From contig CM119265.1 in the NCBI GenBank assembly GCA_051294375.1, positions 13,446,124-13,510,123 of the forward strand: DNA of 64,000 nt, written 5' to 3'. Shown here one piece after another: positions 1 through 12,095 of the stretch. Source of the DNA: Paraspadella gotoi. Lineage: Eukaryota; Chaetognatha. The position numbers were made by a program, and so were the translations under genes. Under the pieces are notes generated by a model. That model made no database searches. It was given only the letters and a program-made list of their open reading frames with translations, and was not told the DNA's origin. Within the stretch, counting starts at the first letter, position 1. Every line of letters starts with the position of its first letter.

Positions 1-431
1 TCTAAAAAGATCGTGGAGCGAAGCAGCTGCCTCAAGTTGAAGCTGGAGCGCAACCTCCAAGTCTGGGCGGACGAGGGCCGCTGGGCCCAGCGCTTCGCTA
101 AGACGCTCAAGCGATGGGAGTTCGCCGTCGCTCAGCGTCTCTTCCATGCGGAGAGAGAGAGGTTGTCACGCGCCTTCGAAGATCGACGCCGCGGAAACGA
201 ATCGGCTTCGATCGATTGAGATCGAAATAATCAATCAGGGTCACTCAGTCAACATACTCATTACTCAATAACCCGAAATTGTGATTATTTTTTCAGATTT
301 TTTGTTGCTTTTCATTTCAAATTTATAATCTTAAACTATCTAAATAAAATAACTTCTTCCCTCGTCCTACATATTTTTAATGAAACAAACTTGGTCGTGT
401 AACTAGGTTATTTTAATGCAAATATACAGTC

Positions 432-467
<36 letters not shown>

Positions 468-595
468 CAACAGTTTTGTGCTAAAAAGACTCTGTGATTA
501 AAAAGCACAATCGTGATACGAGACATCCAGTGCAAATGTGTAAAAAAAGAAAAAATAAGAGAGAGAGAAAGAAAGAAAGAAAGAAGAAAGAAAGT
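1..595 (+). repeat. Segment A, direct copy of 12,732-13,320
   Basis: This left-edge segment is repeated on the same strand at about 12,732-13,320 with a few single-base indels. For example, five A's near position 5 become four in the second copy. It contains a short GC-rich open stretch (13-219), an AT-rich tail, a (TAA)n run near 433-466 and a GA/GAAA-rich end. The first copy is followed by the left arm in forward orientation. The second copy is followed by the same arm reversed. Confidence 0.85.
13..219 (+). CDS. Unrecognised partial C-terminal exon (segment A copy 1)
   Basis: This open, GC-rich stretch stands out from the AT-rich sequence after it. The product is charged and probably helical, rich in Arg, Lys, Glu, Leu and Trp (it includes the string LKLKLERNLQVWADEGRW), and stops at 217-219. 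It looks like the last exon of a gene entering from the left edge. The copy at 12,732-12,955 carries the same text but in a different frame balance, because of single-base indels. I do not recognise the family. The first Met is probably not the true start. It could be part of a coiled-coil protein, but no domain can be named. Only the compositional contrast and the duplicated open frame support coding. Confidence 0.3.
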   Translation: MERSSCLKLKLERNLQVWADEGRWAQRFAKTLKRWEFAVAQRLFHAERERLSRAFEDRRRGNESASID

Positions 596-1374
596 AATGT
601 CTGAGATCCCACGAAAGTCGTATGAGTCGAAGTGGTCGGCGTTTAATTTGATATATCTATTTTGGCCAGTTTGACTGTGGGGAAGAGAAGAGAAAATTGG
701 CCATTTCGATCTCGTACGCCGTCTCTTCGCCCAGTTAGACTTGTGATGCTATGGAGATGAGGTAGGGAGCGACCAATTCGTCTCGCTTCGAAAGGTATGA
801 ATAGTCCGGGTATGACATGGATGTCGATGATATGAGTTCTGGATCCGGTCTTTATAATCGTGATCGAAGGTTGGTTGGTTGCGATCGATGTCATTCTTCG
901 TTTTTTTTGTGGGTAGAAAGTAGAGGAAAGGCCTTTATTTCGGACAGAACATGGAAAAGCGAACACAATTCACATACTCTCCGGGTTACTGCTATTAGTA
1001 CCATATTATAGATGAATTTTGTCTTCTATTATTATGTTTTCTTGGTTTAAATAACCCCCTTTATCAGATAGAACCCTTACCGAAGAGAGAATGGTCGTTC
1101 AAAAGAAACGCAAAATATCGTGAAAATAGAAAAAAAAACCTTAAAATCAAAAGCTATTTAATATTTCCGGTATAACATTCAGCTGGGTTTAAATACGATT
1201 TATTTACGGGACGATTAAGCGATCTATTGTATTTCTATTTGCTCGTTATCTATCGTTTAACATGTTACAGAATGAGCATTAGTATGCGGACACGTTTCAG
1301 AAAGAAGAGAGAACAGAACAGAGAAAACCTATATCATCGTGATATTTCCTTCTCGTTCATCCCAAGATCTCTCT

Positions 1375-1464
1375 TCTCTCTTCTCTCTCTCTCTCTCTCT
1401 CTTTCTTTCTCATCGCTCTCTCTCTTCTCTCTAAATAATCTTCGTTTTTTTTTTCTCTCTCTCT

Positions 1465-1501
<37 letters not shown>

Positions 1502-1850
1502 TCTCTTCTCTTCTCATCTCGCTCTCTCTCTTCTCTCCTTCATTAACTAAGCCAACAGATATTAACTTTTAACCATTTTAAATTTTGGTTTAAGTCACCA
1601 AAAAATTTTTTTGTCTACGAATTTTTTTTTTCTACTGAGTGTTTTGTTTAATATATAATGTGGCGCTGAAAATATGGGAAAACCAGTTGCGCACAATTAA
1701 TTTTCTCTTCTTTTCTCTTTTGCTTCCTCTTCTCTCTCTCTTCTCCTCTCTCTCTCTCCTCTCTTCTCTCTTCGTCTCTCTCCTCTCTCTCTCACTCTCT
1801 TCTCTCTTTCTCTTCCTCTCTATCTATTCATTATCCCGTTTCAAACTCCC
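1375..1850 (+). repeat. Polypyrimidine (CT)n tracts
   Basis: Two long CT/CTT-rich tracts lie at about 1,375-1,535 and 1,715-1,830, separated by AT-rich sequence. Both reappear as GA tracts at about 23,145-23,282 and 22,888-22,996 in the reversed copy. The predicted Ser/Leu/Phe-rich frames here are microsatellite translations, not genes. Confidence 0.8.
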
Positions 1851-2324
1851 TGTCTGTTATTTTTTTCCAGGTCCCTCCCCGCCCCATCACATTCTCCCCC
1901 CAACCCCCCGCCCTTCGATTAGACTCTTTTTTCTATTTTCCTGCCGTGCCGCGTGTACCACCGTTTTTTTTGTCGATCGATTGTTTTTCTTTTTTTTTTT
2001 TTTTTCGTTCGATCTTCTCTTATCCATTTTGTTCTTTCCTCTCTTTCCGCTTGGTTCCTTTTTTCTGCCGCCGGATCCGGCTCGGCGCTGCCACACCATT
2101 GTTTCTTCGGAGCGAGGAAAACAATTTGACTGTCGTATTGAAGATCGGTAATGTCGCCCTATTTTTGTTCTTCCAAAAAGAGCGTTGTGCCGTAACCGAC
2201 ACCCCGCGCTCCTTTATCTATCGCGCCGGAACGCTAGTGAGGCTCCGCCCAATCTAGAGCTTTAGCGCCGAAACCCCTACACAGCCCGCCACCCCCCCAC
2301 CTAGAGAAATCACCCCGCCGGATG

Positions 2325-2405
2325 CTACGGCACTTGACCACTTGCCCACTTGCCCATTGCCACTTGCCACTTGCCACGTTGCATGCCACCTTGCACTTTG
2401 CCCCA
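2325..2405 (+). repeat. CACTTGC-type short tandem repeat
   Basis: A run of imperfect 7-10 bp units based on CACTTGCC. The reversed copy at about 22,518-22,580 holds the complementary units in a different number and spacing. The array has therefore changed length between the two arms. Confidence 0.7.
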
Positions 2406-5400
2406 ACACTTTCCGGGGGATCAGACGTCCTCGAGAGAAAATAAACTATAAAACGATATATTTTAAATGCATATGATCAGAAATTAGATTGACGGCCCTA
2501 GGCTGAAAGCGACGAACTCACCGAGACGAAAGGGTTAATTCAGACAAGACATTGGGTGATGCTTCTTTCATTCTCCGTGATTTATTATAGGATGTTAACG
2601 GCATCCTGGGTCAGCACGACGCACGGTGCGTCCGTTATGTCGATGTAAACACTGAGAAAAAAAAAAAAAATGCTGCCCGCCGCCCGCCCGGGGCTGGCCG
2701 GTCGCCTATCTCCGCCGCACCGCGCCGCGGTTCTCGTTCCGTTCACTCGTTCTTCTCATCCTCCTATAGGCCGCGCGCGCCAGGTGATTCTTTTCTGTGG
2801 GATAACAGATGATTGGCTCAGGGAAAGTGAAAAATTCCTCCCCGCACCGCCCGCCCATTCCGCTGGCGCGCGCGCGAAAGTTTCAGGAAGGAAGGGAAAA
2901 ACGTCTCTTCTCGAGGTGAGAGAAGGAAAAAAGAAAGAAGTGAAAAGGGAAAAAAAAAAAAATGGGTGGGAAAGGAGGAAAAGAAAAAGGAGGGAAAGAA
3001 ATCGATCGAAGAAGCGGAAAAAACCAGAAAAAAAACAGAAGCAATTGAGCGAAGAGAATGGAAGAAAAATACTATAGCTCCTTATTTGTCTTGAATAAAG
3101 AAAAAAAAAAAAACCCGGAGAGTTCGCGACTGGTGTATATTGCTGCGCATTAAGCCGCGACAGTTATTGAATCTAGCACACTTCGCATTCTGTCTCCTCG
3201 CGGTTATATGAGAAGAAACCTTATCGCTCCTCTGCTTCCTCTCTCTCTCTCTCTCTCTCTTCTCTCTTCACACACGATTCATTCATTCTTCATTTTAGGA
3301 CCAAACTTCATTTTTAAAAAAACTTTCGGACGCAATTTTCTCTCTTGTTGAGGCCGAACCCGCCTTCGGCATCTATGGCCCAGTGTGGTTGATGACGACA
3401 ACGACGAACGCACCCGACGACGGGACGACGGAAAAAACAAAGAAAGACTTCCGGGAAGCGAAAAGAGAAGGAGGAGAATTGGCGCGGACGAATAGGCGCC
3501 AAAATTCTAATTGAAACTTCTCGATTAGAGAAGTTTTCTACGTTTACTTTATTATTCGTTTTAAAATTCTCGAATTTTTGCCTTAACATTTGGTGAAGTA
3601 CCCATTTCACCAATCAATGATCTGGTTTCAAAGCCAAGTAACTTGTAACAACTTGGGTATTTTCATATTTTTTTAAATGTGACTTTACAAAGCAAGTGTT
3701 ATCTTAGAATAAAAAAACATTACTTCCAATTGTTTTGGCCATGATTGCGCATATGTTACTTTAAAATGGATTGTCTGTTTCATTGCTTTCAGAAAGAATT
3801 TTTTTTGGAGATTTATCCCACTTCTGACGACTTTGTATCTTTTACCTTCGAAAAAAAATTTTTGATTGCCTTGTCTCTTGAAGCCGCAAGAAGAAAAAAT
3901 AAAAAAAGTGTTATCATGCCCATCGGACAAATTTTTTGTGTTGTATTTAAAATTTTTTCTTATTTTTTAAAATCAAGATCCGACCTTTGTTTTAATCGGA
4001 TAATTTTTATTGGTAATTTTTAACAACATTAATTTTTAGAACTTTACCTTTTGTTATCTTTTTTCAGATGTCCTCTACACAGACAGTAGTGTGGAAGAAA
4101 AAAAGACAATCTTTCCAAACTTTCCTAGCTTGCCAATTCATTCAAAAGAATATTCCCAAAATGTGAAAGCGTTGTAGTCAAAAGTAAATATAGAATTAGA
4201 TGAATTCTAAATCCAAAGATCTGAAGAAAAAAGAAGAAGATAGATGACGAGAAGAGAAGAGGTGAAAAACCAAACCCATGTGACCAAACTGTTAAACGAA
4301 ACTATCAGTAGGTCATGCCATTAACGCGATGTCGCCAACAAAACAAACCCAATAAACAAAAACTGTCGCCAAAAAGTTAAAATCTACCTTTTTCGCTTCT
4401 TTCCTGCGGGCCGACAGCTCAACTGACGCTTACTTCCGGCCTAGCCGCCGCTCTCCTCCGTCTCCCATATCCTCTCTCTCCTCTCTCTCTGCTCTCTTCT
4501 CTTACTCTCCTCATCTCTCTCTCACCTACCCGTCTTTTCCTCTTCTTCTCTCTCTTTCCTCGGTCCTCGTCTCTGTACCCTTCTCTCTCTGCCCCATACC
4601 CCCCCCCCCGACTCACCGTAGCGCGACTCTGATCACTCAGCTCTCCCACTCCTGTTTGTCCTCTCTCTTCTTTTCTTCCACTCTACTAACTATCTCTATT
4701 TTCCCATCTTTCTTCCCTAACCTCGCTCCACATACCGACATCACCGACTTCTGTTATGGTAAGCTGATTATTACTGCCTCTATATCAAGTGTCCCAACAA
4801 AGATAGAATAAATAAATGTCTTCATTTGTCTTGTCCGAGGGTGGCGGGTTGTACGTGGATGTCGCCCCATCCATTCGCGCCATCCCTTCGCCGCCTCGCG
4901 ATACCTGTGCGCGCTACGGTTCTGGATCGTTGCGTTGGCGCGGGGTTCGTTTACAATTTGTGACGCACGCGGTCGAAGGTGTGTGATCGCGTGTGTACGC
5001 ACGCGTCGATAGGAGATAATACGCAGAGCACGAAATCAACGTCGTCGGGGGAGACGAGGAGTGAGGGAAATGGGTAAGGGCATGAGTAGGTAAGTGCCTC
5101 CGCCGATGTAAGACGTTGCCCGTTTGCTCGTCAGGTCGGCGGGATCTTTGCTTTGTTATATTCGATTAACCTTCTTTTTTTTGACAAAAGTTTATCATAA
5201 GAATGTTAAGACCTTCAAAGAAAAATATTTTTTAAAAATCAATTTGTTTTATCCTTTTTTTAAATTTTATCTTCCTCCGTTTTTGTAATCTTTAATCTTT
5301 TAATAGTTTATATCTAATATGATTTTTTATTTTCTCTTGGTCTTTTTACCTCTTTGGCTCTTATCGACTTGATTTTGATTTCATAAATTTATACATGACA

Positions 5401-5622
5401 AAATAAGATTTTTCTTCATTCGTAAGTCGGTTTTTTTTGTTCTTTTCTTCATTCTTTCAGCAGAATGCGGCCGTCTTCTGATTTTACAACCTAAATAGAT
5501 GAAAGTTGACGCCAAGAAATAATTGAAAAAATTGAAAATGGGGAAAAAACGAGCAAAATAAAGAGAAGAGAGAGAGAGAGAGATGAGAGAAGAGAGAGAG
5601 GAGAAGAGCGAGGAGGATACGA

Positions 5623-5654
<32 letters not shown>

Positions 5655-5820
5655 CGCCGAGGCAAGAGAGAGACATGGCAGATGAGAATCAAGAAAAGCC
5701 AGTAGAGAGGAAAATCTTCGTAGTAAATGAAATAAAGTGGTTTCAATTCAAAAAAATTTTAAAATGCAACTAAGTTACGTATTTTATATACTCATCTCCC
5801 ATCAGAAACAACGATTTCAG

Positions 5821-6867
5821 CTCAGAAGCCTTCCTGACGCCACGAACGCAAGAAACGCATCACGCTGCCGCTTGCCCAGCCGACGCCTCAGCCGACGTTG
5901 CCGCCGCGGCCGCAGCCGCAGCCTCTAACGCCGACTCAGCCGACGACTCCGACGCCGACCTAACTTTTAAGTCTGGGGGTCCAAAGCCGCTTGGGAAGTT
6001 AAGCCCCGTGCTGATAAACTCGCCCGCAATCAAAGATGGCGCGGTTTCAACACCATACACGCGGATCACATTCCATGGATGAAGATGTGAACGACGAGGA
6101 GGAGGAGGCGGAAGAGGAGGAGCATCAACACCAGCAGCAATTTAAAAGAACAGTTAAACAGCTGAAAGGGTTTCGACAATAGAAAATCAGTTTCAGGCGA
6201 AAACTATTAAAAACCGCCAAGATTTTGATCATAACCGAAATAAGAAGGAAACAAGGAAAACAAGGAAACAAGGGAAAACAAGGGAAACAAGACGGAAAAT
6301 TGTTCGTTTTCGTCTTCGAGTGCGATTCCGTATTGACCTCCGTTCGTGTCTCGCGGAATCTTGACGAAGGAATCAATGACTCAAATCGACGCGGGATCCA
6401 CGATGTCGGCGTCTGCGGCGTCTCAGGCGAAAAAGAACGTCTTCACCCGGTTGGCGCGATTCATCTTCAACACTAAAGCGGCGTCGCGGCGCCGGTTTTG
6501 GCCTACTCGGCGTTTTTCGACCCAAGAAAACTCAACGTTGACGCCGCGGACGACAAAACCGGAACCATCGTCTCGTCGCCCTCGTCTCTCGCTCCAATCG
6601 TCGACCGGCGCTTTTCATCATTCGGCGTCGATTTTCTGTCAACTTTGGTTCGAGGAGACTTAAGTCGATGACGCCGGTCGAAGCCGGCGTCGAAGTCATC
6701 GGAATCAGGAGGCAGAACGGCGTTGGGAACCGCAGCAAGAGTGGAGACAGGGCGCCGCGAATGGAGGAACGAGGGTCGACTTCGAGGCGGCGCTCATTCG
6801 CTGTCCCGTGAGACAAAAAAGTAAGGGAGCGGGACTGTGGTGGCGTGGAGGGAAAACGTTTCATTGA
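5821..6867 (+). pseudogene. Gene X exon, left-arm copy with frameshifts
   Basis: This is the left-arm counterpart of the open frame at 16,451-17,431 on the other strand. It begins after the same TTTCAG acceptor and ends at the matching TGA. Frame is lost several times, for example within the Ala-rich segment, after the acidic segment (a stop near 6,179) and before the MTPVEAG motif. Homologous text continues in the other frames, so the copy is either decayed or contains uncorrected indels. The encoded regions, in order, are an Ala/Asp-rich stretch, an acidic DEDVNDEEEE block with a His/Gln run, a basic segment, and a compact region containing VGVCGVSGEK and MTPVEAGVEVI. I do not recognise the family. 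Confidence 0.45.
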
Positions 6868-7334
6868 CTCACTAGGGACAGTTAAAGTCATTACGATTTC
6901 GACGTTGAATGTGAATTAAATTCGTGTAACTACTTCTGAAAAAACATTTATCGTTGCGTTTGTTCCGTAAAAATAAAAATTAAAATGACATGAAACGAGG
7001 AAAAGGGGAAAAGGGAATTTTTTTTTTTTTACGAGGCGAATGAAAGGTTTTTACTTCCATGTCTTGGGGAGAGCATGTCTTTGGGGAAAAAAAACGGTTT
7101 ATGGGAAAAATAAAAAGATATCGACCTATAAAGGATTAAAAAAAAAGTGGAAAAAAAGAAGAAAAAAAGAAAGGAAAGGAATAAAAAAAAAGAAGGAAAG
7201 AAGAGACGAGATTAGCTTGGTCTCTTGGTCATTATACCCCTTTTCCTTCGGCTTTTGTTAGTTGAAGAGAGAAAAGAGAAAGCGGAGGCTAAATTGAAAA
7301 AGATGTCGAGAGAGAAAGGAGAGCCGGGGGGGGG

Positions 7335-7434
7335 GAAGGGTGAAAGAGGTTGGGAATAGGAGCGCGCGAGAGATAGAGAGAGAGAGAGAGAGATTGAGCG
7401 TGATGGGAAACAATGAGGAACGAGAGAGGAGAGA

Positions 7435-7523
<89 letters not shown>

Positions 7524-7545
7524 AGGAGAGGAGAGAGAGAATAAA
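7335..7545 (+). repeat. (GA)n tract with flanking purine-rich DNA
   Basis: A purine-only tract of GAGA and GGAGA units. The corresponding CT tract in the reversed copy is at 15,780-15,960. The equivalent position at 12,330-12,359 breaks into a 25-N gap, so this repeat appears to be where assembly fails. Confidence 0.8.
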
Positions 7546-7779
7546 AAAAAGAAAATGGGCTCGCGTTTTTCGCTCACGCAATAGCCAGACGAGGGCCATA
7601 GATCTTAATCTCAAAACGAATTCTATTTAATTAATGATGCCGACTTATATTCATAAAATTTAATTCTTTAGTCGATATATTCTTCCGGCGTCGAATTAAC
7701 TTCCGGTTCCGCCATCTGGCCGAGATTTGATTTAATGGGTTTTTTTTCGCTTTCGTTTTGGATGAACGATCCTGGGCCC

Positions 7780-7915
7780 CGCGATGCCGCGCCCGATTGC
7801 GCGCCCGATGCGCGCCGATGCCGGCCCGAGCCGCGCCGATGCCGCGCCCGATGCCGCGCCCGATGCCGCGCTCCGAGGCTACGTGCCCGATGCGCGCCGA
7901 TACCGTGCCCGATGC
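7780..7915 (+). repeat. GC-rich 12 bp minisatellite (GCATCGGGCGCG type), left-arm copy
   Basis: Imperfect units complementary to GCATCGGGCGCG. The same locus is near-perfect at 11,975-12,095 (about ten units) and degenerate at 15,415-15,545. Copy number and regularity differ between all three versions. Confidence 0.75.
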
Positions 7916-8049
7916 TTGAATGAAGATAGCCGATGACATCCCTTCATGCCTCGTCATATGTCCTTAGTTCGTTGAAAATCTCAAGAGACGAATAATATGA
8001 AAAACACATAATATCATTTAACAATTTATATGCAATGAATAAATCTCCG

Positions 8050-9345
8050 CAGGTCCGCCATCTTGGATATCCTTGACGACGCGTTCCTGCTCGTCGCCTC
8101 AGCATCTCCAAAGTCCTCAACGCAGGAGAGTTTCCACGTGGAACAAGCGCGAATGACGTCATAAATCCTTCCCATGACGTCGTCAATCAACGATTGAAAG
8201 GCGTATCACGACGACGAGGACCGCCAAGTTTCCCGCGTGACGTTCCAAACCGGAGACGGCGGCGACGACGACGACGGACGTCGGCACTGACCGTCTGCCT
8301 GTTCAATCCGTTGGAAATCGAGAATCCTCGCAGGGAACGACGGGCCAATGGGAGAGAATAAAAGCGATTAAGTCTTCGGTCCTTCACGTCGCTAATGTCA
8401 GGTCTTTGCGCGATAGGTTCCTCGTTTACGCGACGCCGACCCACGCCCTGTCTCCACCTCGTAACGCGTCGATTCTATTTCTTCCTTTTGCGCCCTCCAA
8501 TCTTCGCCACCCCCTCGAGCGACTCCTCCATCCCCACCTCCCACCCCAACCCTCTCCCCGACGCGCTCGCTCTCGCTCTGATCAACGACTGCCTCTATCG
8601 ATCGATGAGTAAGCGCCAGATATTTGACGCACCTGGAGACGAGCGGGTGGTGGCCCGAAGCAGCACCGGGACGTCGTGCAGATGCTGCGACAGATGGAGA
8701 CTGAATACGATCAGGAGTCGGCATCATCTCGACTCTCTACCGACGTCAAAGAGAGACATGGGAGTTATCGATTTAACGCCGGTTGGTTTTCGGCGAATTG
8801 AACGGAGCGTCGTCGTCGTCGTCGTCGTCGTCTCGTCCTTTATCGTCCATACCCTCCGTCCCCTCATCCTTTTGCCCTCCCTACTTTCTCCACTTCCGGC
8901 GCTACGGCGTTCTTCGACGACGGCGCCACCCGCGCCATCGTGGCGCCTCTCCGCGTTGCGACGTTGGGTCGGACGCGGCGTCAGCGTCACGTTCCGGGAT
9001 TCAAAGCGATGGACGTCCCGAGCGACATCGCTTATTTGCACAAATACTTTGACGGGCGACTGCGCTGAAGCGTCTTCCTCGCCCGTCTCAGCCGCCGCAG
9101 CCGTCGCAGCCGCGCCCGACCTCCCATATCAGCCAAGCCCGGCGCCGCTGCGTCGCGCGACTCTGTCATCCGACCAGACTCGATTCAAGCGCCGCAAAAA
9201 CGCAGCACGGCGCGCCGCGATGACGTCCAGCGCGGCAAGAACTGCTCTGACCGCAGTCTAGCGACCGAGGACTTTTCGCTTTGCCTTTGAGAGACGTCGT
9301 TGCCAAGGAGATGGACGTCGGAAAATTGTGCGTCGGTGTTGACGT
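8050..9345 (+). pseudogene. Gene X downstream exon(s), left-arm copy with frameshifts
   Basis: This corresponds to the minus-strand open frame at 10,575-11,831, but here it is broken by single-base differences. Recognisable shared strings include LSPPRNASILFLPF, QHRDVVQ/MLRQMETEYDQ and DVKERHGSYRF, which appear in alternating frames. A CTCCGCAG acceptor precedes it near 8,050. The right-hand part is Pro/Ser/Ala-rich. The pattern, with intact codon text but wandering frame, is more typical of uncorrected indels or a diverged haplotype than of long-term decay. No family could be assigned. Confidence 0.4.
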
Positions 9346-9921
9346 AGATTTCGGCGGCGGACCAGCGTCTTAGCGGCGGGGGCGTCGCGGGTTGAAAAAA
9401 TGGCAGGTTTGGGCAAAAGTGACCTTTCTTTGCAGTCTGGCGAGGGATGGGAAGTCGCCCCTCGCATTCGGGATCGGATTGTGGACAATGACCTCTGGGG
9501 AAATGGAATAGCAATGGCGGCTCGGGCCAGATAAGAAAGTTAAGCTAAGAGTTGAAAAGTAAGTTACCAATACTGATACAATTTCTTGACGAATCGAGAA
9601 TGAAAACTTTAAATATTTAGCCAAGTTTTTTTCCGCTATTTTCGCTACACAATTTCACTCGTGATTTATTTCTCAATTAGCAAGATAATACAATTGCAAA
9701 GAAAAAACCAAAAAAAATACAGTTGAATATTCAATTATCGTTAATCTCTCGATTCACATTCGCACTAATTATATTAAATAATTAATGCAATGGTAACCCA
9801 CGAGGCTTTAAACATTATAACCATAAGAATTTAAAATTTTTGTTTGATGGAAACGAATTTGAAAAGAGTATAAAAAAATATTGTTGTGTGTAGTTTCGTG
9901 ATTCGTCTGTCTGTATCTCTC

Positions 9922-9995
<74 letters not shown>

Positions 9996-10005
9996 TCGTC
10001 TCTCT

Positions 10006-10030
10006 NNNNNNNNNNNNNNNNNNNNNNNNN
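10006..10030. other. 25-N gap at the apparent centre of the inverted duplication
   Basis: Twenty-five Ns sit between a (CT)n tract and the complementary (GA)n tract. Sequence on both sides (ACAGACAGACGAATCACGAAAC and its complement) is mirror-related, so the gap lies at a symmetry axis. Confidence 0.95.
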
Positions 10031-10121
10031 GAGAGAGAGAGAGAGATACAGACAGACGAATCACGAAACTACACACAACAATATTTTTTATACTCTTTCA
10101 AATTCGGTTCCATCAAACAAA

Positions 10122-10574
10122 NNNNNNNNNNNNNNNNNNNNNNNNNNNNNNNNNNNNNNNNNNNNNNNNNNNNNNNNNNNNNNNNNNNNNNNNNNNNNNN
10201 NNNNNNNNNNNNNNNNNNNNNNNNNNNNNNNNNNNNNNNNNNNNNNNNNNNNNNNNNNNNNNNNNNNNNNNNNNNNNNNNNNNNNNNNNNNNNNNNNNNN
10301 NNNNNNNNNNNNNNNNNNNNNNNNNNNNNNNNNNNNNNNNNNNNNNNNNNNNNNNNNNNNNNNNNNNNNNNNNNNNNNNNNNNNNNNNNNNNNNNNNNNN
10401 NNNNNNNNNNNNNNNNNNNNNNNNNNNNNNNNNNNNNNNNNNNNNNNNNNNNNNNNNNNNNNNNNNNNNNNNNNNNNNNNNNNNNNNNNNNNNNNNNNNN
10501 NNNNNNNNNNNNNNNNNNNNNNNNNNNNNNNNNNNNNNNNNNNNNNNNNNNNNNNNNNNNNNNNNNNNNNNNNN
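10122..10574. other. Assembly gap, 453 N
   Basis: Unsequenced. By comparison with the left arm and with 13,490-13,980, it should contain the AT-rich segment and the 3' part of the gene X exon (text near VAKEMDVGKLCV). Confidence 0.95.
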
Positions 10575-11831
10575 CGACGCACAATTTTCCGACGTCCATC
10601 TCCTTGGCAACGACGTCTCTCAAAGGCAAAAGCGAAAAGTCCTCGGTCGCTAGACTGCGGTCAGAGCAGTTCTTGCCGCGCTGGACGTCATCGCGGCGCC
10701 GTGCTGCGTTTTTGCGGCGCTGAATCGAGTCTGGTCGGATGACAGAGTCGCGCGACGCAGCGGCGCCGGGCTTGGCTGATATGGAGGTCGGCGGCGGCTG
10801 CGACGGCTGCGGCGGCTGAGACGGCGAGGAAGACGCTTCAGCGCAGTCGCCCTCAAAGTATTTGTGCAAATAAGCGATGTCGCTCGGGACGTCCATCGCT
10901 TTGAATCCCGGAACGTGACGCATGACGCCGCGTCGACCCAACGTCGCAACGCTGAGAGGCGCCACGATGGCGCGGGTGGCGCCGTCGTCGAGAACGCCGT
11001 AGCGCCGGAAGTGGGAGAAGTAGGGAGGGCAAAAGGATGAGGGGACGGAGGGTATGGACGATAAAGACGACGACGACGACGACGCTCCGTTCAATTCGCC
11101 GAAAAACCAACCGGCGTTGAATCGATAACTCCCATGTCTCTCTTTGACGTCGTAGAGAGTCGAGATGATGCCGACTTCCTGATCGTATTCAGTCTCCATC
11201 TGTCGCAGCATCTGCACGACGTCCCGGTGCTGCTTCGGCGCCACCACCTCGCTCGTCTCCAGGTGCGTCAAATATCTGGCGCTACTCATCGATCGGTAGA
11301 GGCAGTCGTTGATCAGAGCGAGAGCGAGCGCGTCGGGGAGAGGGTTGGGGTGGGAGGTGGAGGAGTCGCTCGAGGGGGTGGCGAGATTGGAGGGCGAAAA
11401 AGGAAGAAATAGAATCGACGCGTTGCGAGGTGGAGACAGGGCGTCGTCGGCGTCGCGATAAACGAGGAACTTATCGGCGCCAAGAACTGACATTAGCGAC
11501 GTGAAGGACCGAAGACTTAAATCGCTTTTATTCTCTCCCATTGGCCCGTCGGTCCCGCGAGGATTCTCGATTCCAACGGATTGAATCAGGCAGACGGTCA
11601 GTGCCGACGTCGTCGTCGTCGCCGCCGTCTCCGGTTTGACGTCACGCGGGAACTTGGCGTCCTCGTCGTCGTGATTTACGCCTTTCAGTCGTTGATTGAC
11701 GACGTCATGGGAAGGATTTATGACGTCATCGCGCTTTTGTCCACGTGGAAACTCTCCTCGGTTGAGGACTTTGAGGAGATGCTGAGGCGACGAGCAGGAA
11801 CGCGTCGTCAAGGATATCCAAGATGGCGGAC
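10575..11831 (-). CDS. Gene X exon, R1 copy (open reading frame, unrecognised)
   Basis: A continuous frame of about 410 codons runs from a CCGCAG acceptor at 11,832 to the assembly gap, making it the best-preserved copy of this exon. The product has a hydrophilic N-terminal part, a Thr/Ala stretch, and a conserved-looking core containing LSPPRNASILFLPF, NPLPDALALALINDCLYRS, HRDVVQMLRQMETEYDQEVG and VKERHGSYRFNAGWF. This is followed by a Ser run encoded by (GTC/GAC)n DNA, the string HVPGFKAMDVPSDIAYLHKYF-like, and a Pro/Gln-rich tail. I cannot name a family or function. The open frame, GC-rich composition and splice acceptor argue for a real exon. The same gene is present in the left arm and at 13,980-15,285. 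It is probably one exon of a larger gene that also includes 16,451-17,431. Confidence 0.5.
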
Positions 11832-11974
11832 CTGCGGAGATTTATTCATTGCATATAAATTGTTAAATGATATTATGTGTTTTTCATATTATTCGTCTCT
11901 TGAGATTTTCAACGAACTAAGGACATATGACGAGGCATGAGGGAATGTCATCGGCTACTTCATTCCAAGCATCG

Positions 11975-12095
11975 GGCACGGTATCGGGCGCGGCATCGGG
12001 CGCGGCATCGGGCGCGGCATCGGGCGCGGCATCGGGCGCGGCATCGGGCGCGGCATCGGGCGCGGCATCGGGCGCGGCATCGGGCGCGGCATCGC
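11975..12095 (+). repeat. 12 bp minisatellite GCATCGGGCGCG, about 10 near-perfect units
   Basis: A regular array of the 12-mer, which would read as an Ala-Ser-Gly-Ala repeat on the plus strand. The versions at 7,780-7,915 and 15,415-15,545 are shorter and irregular. The long plus-strand frame through it (to a stop near 12,208) is probably a by-product of the repeat. Confidence 0.85.

Larger units (their letters stand above)
596..10005 (+). repeat. Left arm (L) of a giant imperfect inverted duplication
   Basis: Nearly the whole stretch reappears as reverse complement further right. About 7,555-9,335 matches 10,575-12,345. About 3,800-9,900 matches 13,405-19,160. About 640-6,200 matches 19,258-23,850. 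Inner parts (about 3.7-9.9 kb) agree apart from scattered small indels. Outer parts (about 0.6-2.7 kb) also differ by many substitutions. The arm ends in a (CT)n tract running into a 25-N gap at 10,006-10,030. It carries gene X pieces and several (GA)n tracts. Confidence 0.85.

Noticed and set aside
1227-2151. Ser/Leu/Phe-rich frames over CT tracts (also at 5,381-5,746, 7,212-7,630, 15,712-16,191, 18,310-18,743, 22,627-23,083)
   Set aside because: They are translations of dinucleotide repeats, open in several frames and strands at once, with no independent coding signal.
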